Source of the DNA: Flectonema sp. DT1601
Lineage: Eukaryota; Euglenozoa; Diplonemea; Diplonemida; Diplonemidae
Direction: 5' to 3'
Length of the DNA: 64,000 nucleotides
NCBI GenBank assembly: GCA_964019425.1
Contig: OZ025797.1
Coordinates: 868,001-932,000 of the forward strand
Shown piece after piece: positions 54,591-64,000 of the stretch. The notes beneath the pieces are model-generated. The model was not told where the DNA came from and did not search any database. It was given only the letters and a program-made list of their open reading frames with translations. The stretch's first letter is position 1. Each line of letters opens with the position of its first letter. The position numbers and the translations under genes are program-made.

Positions 54591-55045
54591 AAGTCATAAA
54601 AGACTCCACATTTATAATCAATGTTTCTACCCTATCTGCATCACCAAAGTCGGGGGGGGGGGGGGGGGGTAATTTGATACTGTATTTTCAAGCTCAAAGG
54701 AACAGGGGGGGGGGGGGGGGGGTGATAGTTTTGACAATGTAGAAACAGTTTATAATTTAATAAGGCTAAAACTGAAGAAAACGACAGAATATCAAGCTTC
54801 ATTTTAGTAGAGCAGCTAAAAAGCAAGGATAATGTTTTTCACTCGAACATAACTATAATAATGTTAGTAATAAGTATCCAGAAATCGTTGTCGAATCTGG
54901 TTGTTCGAGGAACACGTACTACTATTTGAACGCCCAAAGATGTCGTAAAAGACTCTACATTATAACTAACTTGCATCACCAGGGTTGGGGAATAATAGTT
55001 TTTTTTGAGCACATTATAACTAAAATAAACATTAGTAATTTTATG
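54591..55045. repeat. Local divergent duplication (R3)
   Basis: The segment with GTCATAAAAGACTCCACATT and TGCATCACCA (54596-54650) recurs as GTCGTAAAAGACTCTACATT and TGCATCACCA (54941-54990). Flanking ATAACTA-rich blocks near 54845 and 55010 also match. The two G18 tracts lie in the first half. Confidence 0.55.
54652..54722. repeat. Two G18 homopolymers 35 bp apart
   Basis: G runs at 54652-54669 and 54705-54722 on the plus strand. They stand out because nearly all other long runs in the window are A or T. They could form G-quadruplex structures. Confidence 0.9.
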
Positions 55046-56877
55046 ATGAGTAAGGCTTTTTTTTTTTTTTTTTTTTTTTTTTTTCTGATGATAGATTCAA
55101 AAAATGGAGTGAAAGGAAGACGGGTATGGCTTTTGTACCACAGAAGGTAAAAGTCACCCTCGAGAGTTGCTTACTTCAGTATCTGAACTCTAAGACACGT
55201 CTCGGGGGATTTTAAACAATGAAAATAATATAAATTAACAAATAAAATAATAGTAAAATAATATCGTAAGATGGGCAGTTAAGTTTGTATTTGGGACCGC
55301 TTAAAGAAATTAAACTTTCAACCAAGTGATAATTAGGACTAAATGAAGAAAATTATTTCCCACTGAGCAGTAATCACAACTGCTGATTATTATTATTATT
55401 ATTATTCTTTTTTTTTTTTGAAAACGTTTTTTGCCTGAGAAGTATCAAAAAGTCTACCTCAAACAATAAAAAATATCAAAATTATCAAACAAAAGAAGAA
55501 AAAAAAATGTATAAAAACAAAAAGGAAAAACCACCCTTACAGGAAGAATCCTAACGGCAGCAGTGTAGTGAAGAAAAAAAATAAAAACCCTCATTCCGTG
55601 ATACGAATGGAAATAGAGAACGGGATGATAGCTAAAAGAATTAAAAAAGAAACATAATAAGCACACGCATGCTGATTAAATCGTTTGTTAGAAACAAGGA
55701 TCGACGATCCTCGGCCAACAATAAAGACGGGCACGATACCGACAGCAAGTATCCAGAAACTTGCAACTCGTGAAAGCAGCAGACGGTAGAAAATGAAAAA
55801 TCTTATTCAACGCAAGTGGTAATCGCTGACTGTACGTCACAACAAGTAAGAAAGTGGGTGAATACATGTTCTGGTCATATTCGCAAAGGAAACCGTTACC
55901 CCACACATCAAGCAGGTAAGTCTATATGGCTCAAAATAACCCTACGCATGGTACAGCCGCATAAGTACTTGAACTGATCAGGATCTGGATAAGACATTGT
56001 AAAAGGAAATAATAATAGAAAAACATATAGATCTCGGACGAAGAAAACGCTACACAGATTTGTATTACTCGGTATACGTGGCCTTCAAAACAGAAAGCTC
56101 ACGAAAAAAAACAGGGCATGGGTTACCATGTAGCATGTCGCAATATCCACCCTTTCTCTCAAGCGAAATACAATATAATGAGAGAGCGATTAAGCACCGA
56201 AAAAAAGTTTTCTTTTTTTTTTTTTCAAACAATAAGAGGTTCAAGATGATGTGGGGAAAATAAAAAAAGAACCAAAAATTAATAAAAAAGTGTAATGAAC
56301 TAACCAGCTTTTTCTGAACTCGAAAATATGAGTAAAAACAGAAACACCACTAGTCGCAAACCAACAACAAAGGAGAATAGACAATTCCTTCGGAAGGGTA
56401 GAAAAACAGCAAAAGCTACTTATCAAAGCAATAATTAAGCTGAATAAATGACTACTTTGTGATAACATTTAAAGGAAGAAAAAAAAAAAGAGGCAAGACG
56501 ATGAAATTAAGAAAAAAAAAAGAAATTCATATTTGGTTCTGTGTAAGGAAAAAAAAAAAAAAAAAAAAAAAAAAAGAAACCTCTTCATCTATTGCAGAGC
56601 AATAATAAACTCTTTTTTTTCTTTTTTTTTTTTTTTTTTTCTTTTTAAAAAAAACCGATACAAAATAAAAAATAAAATAAAACATATAAATAATCAACCT
56701 TTCGTTTATATCTAACAGGGTAGCTGGCACTTCAGCCCAATGTAAATGATATCTGAAAAAACATACTGAAGTAAAATCAAATTCAGAAAGACTACATTTT
56801 CCTCACAAATGGAGAAAAAAAAAAGAAGGGAAAAAAAAAAACAATAGTGAATAAACCCTGCGAAGGGACTATTAGTC

Positions 56878-56921
56878 GATTACAAACGTCCTATCTTCGA
56901 CCGAAGAGGATGTTTGTGATC
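56878..56921. ncRNA. Candidate long-stem hairpin
   Basis: GATTACAAACGTCCT pairs with AGGATGTTTGTGATC over 15 positions with two G-T wobbles. A 2-nt bulge then leads to an inner CTTC/GAAG stem closed by GACC. The wobbles read better as RNA on the plus strand, but transcription is not shown. Confidence 0.3.
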
Positions 56922-57046
56922 TAAAAATTCAGATCAGAAAGCCTCAGAATTATTACATAATTTAAATAATAACAATTGCAGTTGGGTGGAATATTGGGTA
57001 CACAAAGTTGAAGGACAGGTGGATAATTCAAAAGAGAAAAAAAAAA

Positions 57047-57075
57047 AAAGAAGAAGAAGAAGAAGAAGGAGAAGA
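57047..57075. repeat. (AAG)n-type microsatellite
   Basis: A run of GAA/AAG triplets following an A tract, with one GGA interruption. Not coding. Confidence 0.8.
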
Positions 57076-60066
57076 AAGAAAGGTATAATAATATATTTTA
57101 TTTATTTTCTGTTTTATTTTCGAAGTACTTCTTTAAAGCAAAAGTAACGCAAATAATAATACTCACTTTTTTAATATTATTTCTTATTTTTTTTTTTTTT
57201 TTTTTTTGGAGTTGTGGATAGGAGAAACGAACTAACAACTAACAAGATGTGCAACCACATGAAGAAAGATCTCGACCGCAAATAGTCTTCTGCTGTAATA
57301 AGGATCACCCTAGAGTGTCACTTAGGATCATTTGTAAGATAAAAGAAAGGAGTAAAAGAAGGGGGAAATCGTTGAGCCAGTTCTCATCCCAAACTGGAGC
57401 AGTGATTTTTTTTTTTTGTTGAGATGAATCTCACCATTTTTTTTAAAAAAGGGGGAAATATTGCAAAAAAAAAAAAGTTCGTGATTTTTTTTTTCTTTTT
57501 TTTTCCCCCATTTTTGGCGACACACTGACAGGAGGCGAAAAAGAACAAAAAAAAAAAAAAAAAAAAAACAGGGAAAACACATGCATGTCAGACTCTTTTA
57601 ACAGTTTTCTGACCCCACGCAGTGGCAAAGCACAACTCCCAATTGAGTATATTACTCGGCTTGACAATGTAAATGTCAGAATTTATCATTTTTGAAGTAA
57701 CAGGAAGGGTGAATTCCTCAGAGTTAACTTTGTTTCTGTGAGAACAAACTAAAACTTTCGTCAAAGAAAACAGTGCACCTACATGAGGGTGTTTCCTGCC
57801 AATCTAAGAGGAATAAAAAGAAACGAGGCGTCAGCCGTACGCACAGTAAAAGCATCAGCAACTCGTTAACAAGCGTAATTGTTTGTTACGAATGGCTACT
57901 ACTGACCAACTAAAATAAGATTGTGGTTCTGAAATAAATATCAGGTTGGTACTATCTTACTTAAATTCAGTTGCAAAGAGAAAAAAATAAATAAAATTAT
58001 TCAAGGCTTCAATCCAGATGAAAAGAGGGTCTTAAGCTAACAAAGAGAAAAAGAAAAGAGAAGGGGGAAAAAAGAAAAAAGACAATGAAAATTTTAGTGT
58101 AATTGTTACTTGTTTGAAAAGATACTAAAAAGAATAGTTTTGCGGGTGAGAAGGGGTGGATGAGAAGGGGTTGGGCGGAAGGGGATGAGAAATAGAACAC
58201 ACTTGTCAATATCACTGAAGCAAATTTCTTTTTTAAAATAAAAAAACAACTGAAACACAAAAATTCAGTACTTTCGGTTTACAGATATATTTTGGTAGAA
58301 GATATTCAACATCCGGTTTTTTTTTTTAAATAAAAATTCTTACAAACCAATAAAAACTTCGTGAACAGCTACCTGGAGAAATAAACAGCGAATTGCCAGG
58401 CTGAAGGACAAGTTTTCTATATAAAAAAACCCTTAATAATAATAACAGAAAACAAATGAAGCAGGAGCACTCGTGTGAGCTCTAGCCGATTCAATAATTC
58501 TGTCTCAAAAGACTATTCTGATTGTTGTGTTGTTTTGTATCAGTCTCACATACGAGACTTTTATTGGCGAGACAAAGAAATATCTACTTCGCATTGACGC
58601 AAAGAATTGTTGCAATTTGCGATCGACGTCTATCCTTTGCAAGCAAAAAAAAAGGGGGGGAAGGGAGGCGGCAAAAAAAAGAATTCGGATGTTAAAAATG
58701 GTTTCAATATTTCACTCGTTTGTGGGGAGTGAAAATAATAAAAAAAGGTTGTTGTTTTTTTTTTTTTGATTGAGCGGACTGATAGATTATTATCAAAGCC
58801 CTCACCTGCTGTAAATAGTCATCGCGGATGGCATGCAATGGAAACGGGTTACCTCCAGAATTTTGCTTTTTATAGTGCCAGACTTCCACCTGTTGTCATT
58901 GTGAAAAAGATTATTAATAGGGCATGGGGGGGAGAAAAGGAAATTTCAATTAGATAAGAAAACACTAATTTACTTTAGTCTGCGTCAACGAACTGCAATC
59001 CGTTCAGAGTGTTGAACACAATATTAGTAACACTGGTAGCAGAATTTGAGTCACCAAACCTGCAGTGCTCAGTTATTTTTCCAGCTGGCCTGATAGTACT
59101 TTTTTGTTTTTTAAAGAAAAGGGGGACAAATTAGGGGAGGGGAAAAAATTCGAAAAAATCTCTTCAAATTATGTTCTATGTGGGTTCAAATGTGTGTAAT
59201 CGTAACACACAGAAAAAAAACCATCACCGCTCGATTTCATTGCTTGGAAGGTACTTAAGAGTCAAGGGCAAATACTATAGAGGGCGCGAAAGTGTTCGTG
59301 TGCACCTTCAACAGTACAACTAAGTTTGCTGGATTAGCATAAGCCACGGCAGTTTGAAATCTTCTCTTAAGAGGGGGAGAACCCAGGTGAAAAGGGAAAA
59401 CGCATATTATTTTTTGTATTGATTTGTTTGAATAAAAAAATCAAAAAAAAAAACAAAGGAAAGGAAAGATAATGAATGTCGCAAATCAACCTAAAAAGGT
59501 CGAAGCAAACTACTTCACACACAATAACATCTGAACCAGTAGATACAAATGAAATTAAAAATTATTTCAGAAACTTGTAACTTTCCATTTTTAATCGCAA
59601 GAATAACCTAAGTAGCTTATTATGAGGTAAATTGGTATAGACAACAACAGTAGTAGATAATAGAACACCGGAGCACCACATACAACTAACACATTGTTTA
59701 TTTGTAGTTGTTTTTCTTTTTCGCGTTAGTTGCTTTCACGCAAAAGAACAGGGAAAACGTCATAAGGAAAAGAGGAAAAAAAAAAGAAAATTCATGCGCC
59801 ACTCTCACACCATTCTCTGGACTTCACAGCGCGCTATTTTTGCTAGAGAAAGGGAATAGTTAAGATGTCGCTTCTCCAGTGTCTAAGGATCCTGCTGCAA
59901 TCTCTTTTGTACCTTCACAGTAACAATAAGAAAAATTTAAAAAAAATTGTTGTTATTGTGTTGGGGATACAAAAGGAAGAAAAAACAGAAGCAAGAATGA
60001 AAAAAATAAAGATTAAAAAAAAAACACACAACTACTGAGGAAGGAAGAACAAATAAAAATCATGGT

Positions 60067-60180
60067 TGTAGCGCCTTTAAAAAATAGTAGGGCAATGCGC
60101 CTACCAAAGTAAAAGTAATACCTTGGTGAGCAGTTTACTTAAAGTTTCCATGTTATGGGCTGATTTGCAGGGGCGCTACA
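60067..60180. mobile_element. Candidate 114-bp inverted-repeat element (MITE-like or structured RNA)
   Basis: The ends are exact 9-bp complements: TGTAGCGCC (60067-60075) and GGCGCTACA (60172-60180). Inside are GTAGG/CCTAC (60087-60103) and ACCAA/TTGGT (60103-60127) hairpins, and CTTTAA/TTAAAG arms that extend the outer stem with a gap. The flanks do not show a clear target-site duplication. It is either a tiny non-autonomous DNA transposon or a folded RNA gene. Confidence 0.35.
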
Positions 60181-60783
60181 AATAAAAAGAAAAAAATGCT
60201 ACCGTGTGCCACGGCGTTTTTCAAGCGACCTACGTAGTTTTAAAGCGTAAGTGTTTTCACTGGCTAAAAATCAGATGAAATGTGGAGAAGAAGAGGTCAG
60301 CAAAAACAAAAGATAATCACAGATTAAAAAAAAAATATAAAATAATAATAAAATAATGCACCATCACACCAGTGAGCCAATACTCAATTGTGGGTGCGTA
60401 AGATTATCACTGGACGTGTTTCTGGGGAATTAGAATACGGAAACAAAATAAAAGAAATGTGGGGAAGAGAGATTGAGGGGGGGGAAAAGAAGCATCACCC
60501 GCTTAGCTTAGCAACGTGCTAAAAATACTAACAGTAACCTTGACTTGACTGGGTTCCTTTTTTTTTTTTTTCATATTCGCCACTCAGGAAAAAACGAGGG
60601 GGGAAAAGGAAGAAAGAAAAGCGGACAAAATAGTGTTTGCTCAATGCTATCAACAATTTTAAAAAAAAAAACAGAAGAAGAAGAAAAACAAAGAAGTATT
60701 TCTCTACAGCCACTCATCGTAGCAAAACTAGAGTGAAAAAGAACTCGCCACCTTAAAAAAGAGTTTATTTCATTTTGTTGTGC

Positions 60784-60815
<32 letters not shown>

Positions 60816-62945
60816 GGTTTTTTGGTAAGGACAACCACGGGACAAAAAAAATAAAAATAAAATAAAAGACACATTTTTCGTTACTGTGTTGCCACGATAT
60901 GCTCCGTCCATTCAATCACATGTGTGACACATTCCTCATTTAGAAAAACTGACAAGAAAACAATGATTCTTAGAGTTCTTGTGATACAGTTTTTGCTTTT
61001 CGCAGATATGAGAAGTTCGGCAACAATGTTTAGGTGCAACAACCTGTTTGAGGAGGGAGGTGGGGCGAAACATATATAGTAAGGAAGGGAAATTGAAAGG
61101 AAAAGGGAAAAAAAGGCTACAAAAGAAAAGCTTAGTAATGTTGTGTGATTTTTTTTCACTCCCTTTTTTCTGAAGAGACAAGAGGCCGTAGCTGCGAATT
61201 TCTTAGCTAAATCAGTTGTTCGTATCGGAAAAGAGTGAGCCCACCGCCCACCTACTATTACAAATAGCCCACAGCAAAACGCCACCTTGCTAAGGAATAT
61301 GTTTAAAAAAAAAACTTTTTTCGGGAATCTCTCAACAAAAATCACTAACGACACGACGTCTGACAGCAAGGACAGTGCATCCATTTCTGTGAAGAAAGAG
61401 GTATCTCTCTCAACGTCTGATTTCTTTCTTCTTTTCTTCTTCTTCTTTTTTTTTTTTTTTTTTTTTTTTTGAATATTAAAAAAAAACAAAACTATTTAAA
61501 TATAAGTGCAATATCAACAATCAGATGGTCCATCGGTTATTCTACCTTGAAAACCTTCACGACAAATGGTTGTATTGTCAAAAAAGAAAAGCAAAAAAAA
61601 AAAAAAAAAAAAAAAAGTTAAAAGTTAAAAAAAAATGTTTGATAAGCACAAGTGACGAATACGTTGGCTGCAATAAATAAGAAATAAATTCTTTTTTGTA
61701 ATTTCATACGCTCTCTCTCCCGCTCTCTGTGTTTCTATCGATAAAAAAAAGAGACCAATTTCGATTTTTATTCTTTAACACACACGTTTCTTTTCCTGCG
61801 CACAAAGGATAAGCATGAAGATGAACATGTAAAAAAAGAAACCCAAAAAGTTTAAAACGAGAGGCTGTTTTTTATTCTCTTTTGTTTCTTTAAATTAGTA
61901 TTTTCTGTTAATATTAATACGTGAGGAGAGGATAATTGTTTGAATTTATAAAATACCAACTGTACTGTATCATAATAACATAAAACGATAATTTAACGAC
62001 ATCTGTTAAGGATATAACAGTAAATTATGGTGGTGCTTTACTTAGCCTTTTGAAGTAACCATTAGGTTTCGAGATTAATCGTGACGAGGGGAAAATAGTG
62101 AAGGGGAAAGTTGTAATTGGAGTTCCGACATAGAGAGCTGTGGAACTTATTAATAAAAAAAAGGAGGAAGGGGAAAGCTACTTGACTACCGGAGACTTTG
62201 CAGGACCCAGTGGCCATAAGACTCATTGTATGTTAATGCTGTGAAACACTCAAAACAGACAGTAATTCCTACCACCTGTCTGATGTTTTATTTTTCCTCT
62301 CTTTTTTTCATACCATGGCATATCAAAAGAATTCATCTTCTCATTTCCAAAAAAAAAAAAAAAAAAAAAAAGAAAAAGAAAATCAAAAAAACGTCAAAAC
62401 AGCAGCGAACGACAGAAACAAAAAAAATTGAAGAAGAAAAATAAAAATAAATAAAAGCAGTGCGTAAGATGAATACTTGACTTTCTGAAGACAAGTAGAG
62501 GACACTGCACTGCTAAGTAAGAGAACAGCTGAAGATGTCACATCTTCACTGAAGGGAACCATATGCACCTCATTCCAATTGATGTACACAAATTAGTGTA
62601 CAGAGTAAGAGATTTTATAATAAAAAAAAGCGAACTCAGCTTGCTGCTCTATTTAACTGAACACATTAGTTTCAGGGCCTCTACAGAGTAAGAGATTGTT
62701 CTCGCTGAAGGACACGTAATAATTCTATCAAGGAAGATACTATAACAGTTAAAACCCTTGTGTCTTAATTAACTAAAAAAAAAATTAAAAAAAAATGCAC
62801 CAGTAGTAGCCATAACGGGACATCGAAAGTCGTAAAGAGCAATAAAAAAAAACCGGTTTCGCATTTGAAATAATAGTTTTTTGGGAGGAAAAAGTAAACC
62901 TTCGCAACGAAACTCAAATACTTTTCCTACCACAAAAAAAATAAC

Positions 62946-62977
<32 letters not shown>

Positions 62978-64000
62978 GTGTAAAACACAGAAAAATAAGA
63001 GGGAGAAAAATAATAAGGAAATTTCTGTCCAGACACGCTGTTTTCCGTGACAACGAGAACCAATCACAGAAAATGAGGAAAATATGAACTCGCAATTAAA
63101 AAAGAGAGACAATATGGAATACAAGCGTCCTATTCCTTGAGGCAGGTATAAGTCTCCATACTCTACTAATTATGAGTAAAACAATACAATACAAAGAGTA
63201 CCGTAACGTAAACTAAAGCCATCCAATACCTTTGCTTGATGCTTTTGGGAAGACAAGCAGAAGCTAAGCTTCCGCAAGAAGCTGATTCTAACCGTGAGCA
63301 ACATCAGGCACTGGGAATTATTTTATTAAAACTACATTTTTAATGATTACTTTTTGCAAAAAAAGGTTTAGCAGCACTCTCCTAAAAAGTGTAAACAAAT
63401 TACTTGTTTTTTTTGTTTTTTTTTTTTGTTTAAATTGAAAAGAACACACCACACGCGTCTAATGATCTGACACCAATCATGTGGTAGCAGAAAGTTAGAG
63501 GACGTAAAAAGATACAAAAGCCAGGTGGCTCCAACTTGACAAGTCTATTTGCATCTTTGGAATTGAAATAACAGTTTGAAGCAATTCGCTCAACACGTCC
63601 AAAAAGAAAAACACAACTTGAGTTGCACTTGAAAGAAAGGAGGGGAGGGAAAAGTTGGGGCAATTCCACGTAAAACATTTGCAGAGTAAAGAAAATGCGG
63701 TGCAGAGACGACCACATAATAAGGGAGGCAAAGAGTACAAATAATGTGACTTTGCTTTAAGTCAGAAAAATACCGAGCGGAAAAGAACTGGAAGAACTAC
63801 AGTACACTACCGTCAGAAAACAGAGCATGTAAGATTGAACCCCCATTTATTTCAATTATTTTTTCTTATTCTTTTTTTCTTATTCCATTCTCTTTCAAAG
63901 TCAAGTCAAAGGGCTGTTAGGCAGCATCGAAGCAAGAGTGCATCTGGAGAGGTGATAACCAACTTTTTTTTCACAATTTCTTTTTTTCTTTATCGAGAAC

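Larger units (their letters stand above)
52469..64000. other. Gene-free right end, 11.5 kb
   Basis: No protein gene, tRNA or rRNA could be supported on either strand. It contains dozens of A/T homopolymers, two G18 tracts near 54.66-54.72 kb, an AAG/GAA microsatellite near 57047-57075, a cluster of divergent repeats at 54330-55045, a strong hairpin at 56878-56921 and a small inverted-repeat element at 60067-60180. It may be a transcription-start or strand-switch region, or simply repeat-rich intergenic DNA. Confidence 0.55.

Noticed and set aside
32391-64000. Spliced-leader RNA gene or snRNA in the spacers
   Set aside because: I searched by eye for short units with a GTDTGT donor followed by an Sm-like site and for U1, U2 and U6 landmarks and could not support any.

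Overview
This is an AT-rich window from the nuclear genome of a microbial eukaryote. Twelve protein-coding genes can be supported, and all twelve lie on the minus strand. They run right to left from about 52.4 kb to the left edge, so transcription is unidirectional over at least 52 kb. Cis-introns are short (64-111 nt). All twelve that I could place in frame start with GTATGT, GTTTGT or GTGTGT and end in AG. TAA, TAG and TGA are all used as stops. Intergenic DNA is full of A/T homopolymers of 15-35 nt. The organism cannot be named from sequence alone. Eleven of the 12 genes have a good 3' splice acceptor 6-51 nt before the ATG, and for most no matching donor lies upstream. This suggests spliced-leader trans-splicing, as known in Euglenozoa and in dinoflagellates and perkinsids, but that remains an inference.

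Layout in transcription order (right to left). 64.0-52.5 kb: no gene seen; homopolymers, divergent repeats and hairpins. 52.4-50.1 kb: an aprataxin-like HIT protein with an altered active site, then 162 nt later an EF-hand/tandem CCCH zinc-finger fusion (copy B). 50.0-43.7 kb: a gene-free spacer with repeats and hairpins. 43.7-42.6 kb: the second EF-hand/CCCH fusion (copy A). 40.9-38.8 kb: an MLO-like membrane protein. 38.7-32.4 kb: a gene-free spacer with a relatively GC-rich hairpin island. 32.4-24.9 kb: a six-exon, 2318-residue secreted adhesion-type protein with LamG-like, PAN, discoidin-like and C-type lectin regions. 24.8-22.9 kb: a small Q-rich protein (its acceptor is 165 nt from the previous stop) and a Lys-rich SMAP-type protein. 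22.4-20.8 kb: a secreted sulfatase. 19.5-17.3 kb: a katanin p60-type AAA ATPase with an unfamiliar N-terminal half. 16.3-14.6 kb: an unrecognised basic protein. 14.3-13.0 kb: a TLDc protein. 11.6 kb to the left edge: one uninterrupted reading frame of more than 3850 codons for a giant secreted cysteine-rich protein that continues beyond the window.

There is no sign of one pathway. Three products are extracellular or secreted (giant protein, 2318-residue protein, sulfatase), which fits a cell that invests in surface and matrix proteins. Katanin, and possibly the unknown protein after it, fit a microtubule or ciliary role. The most unusual items are the one-way gene array with donor-less leader acceptors, the EF-hand/CCCH fusion pair, the giant protein carrying bacterial-type DUF3011 repeats, and several compact hairpin elements in the gene-free spacers.
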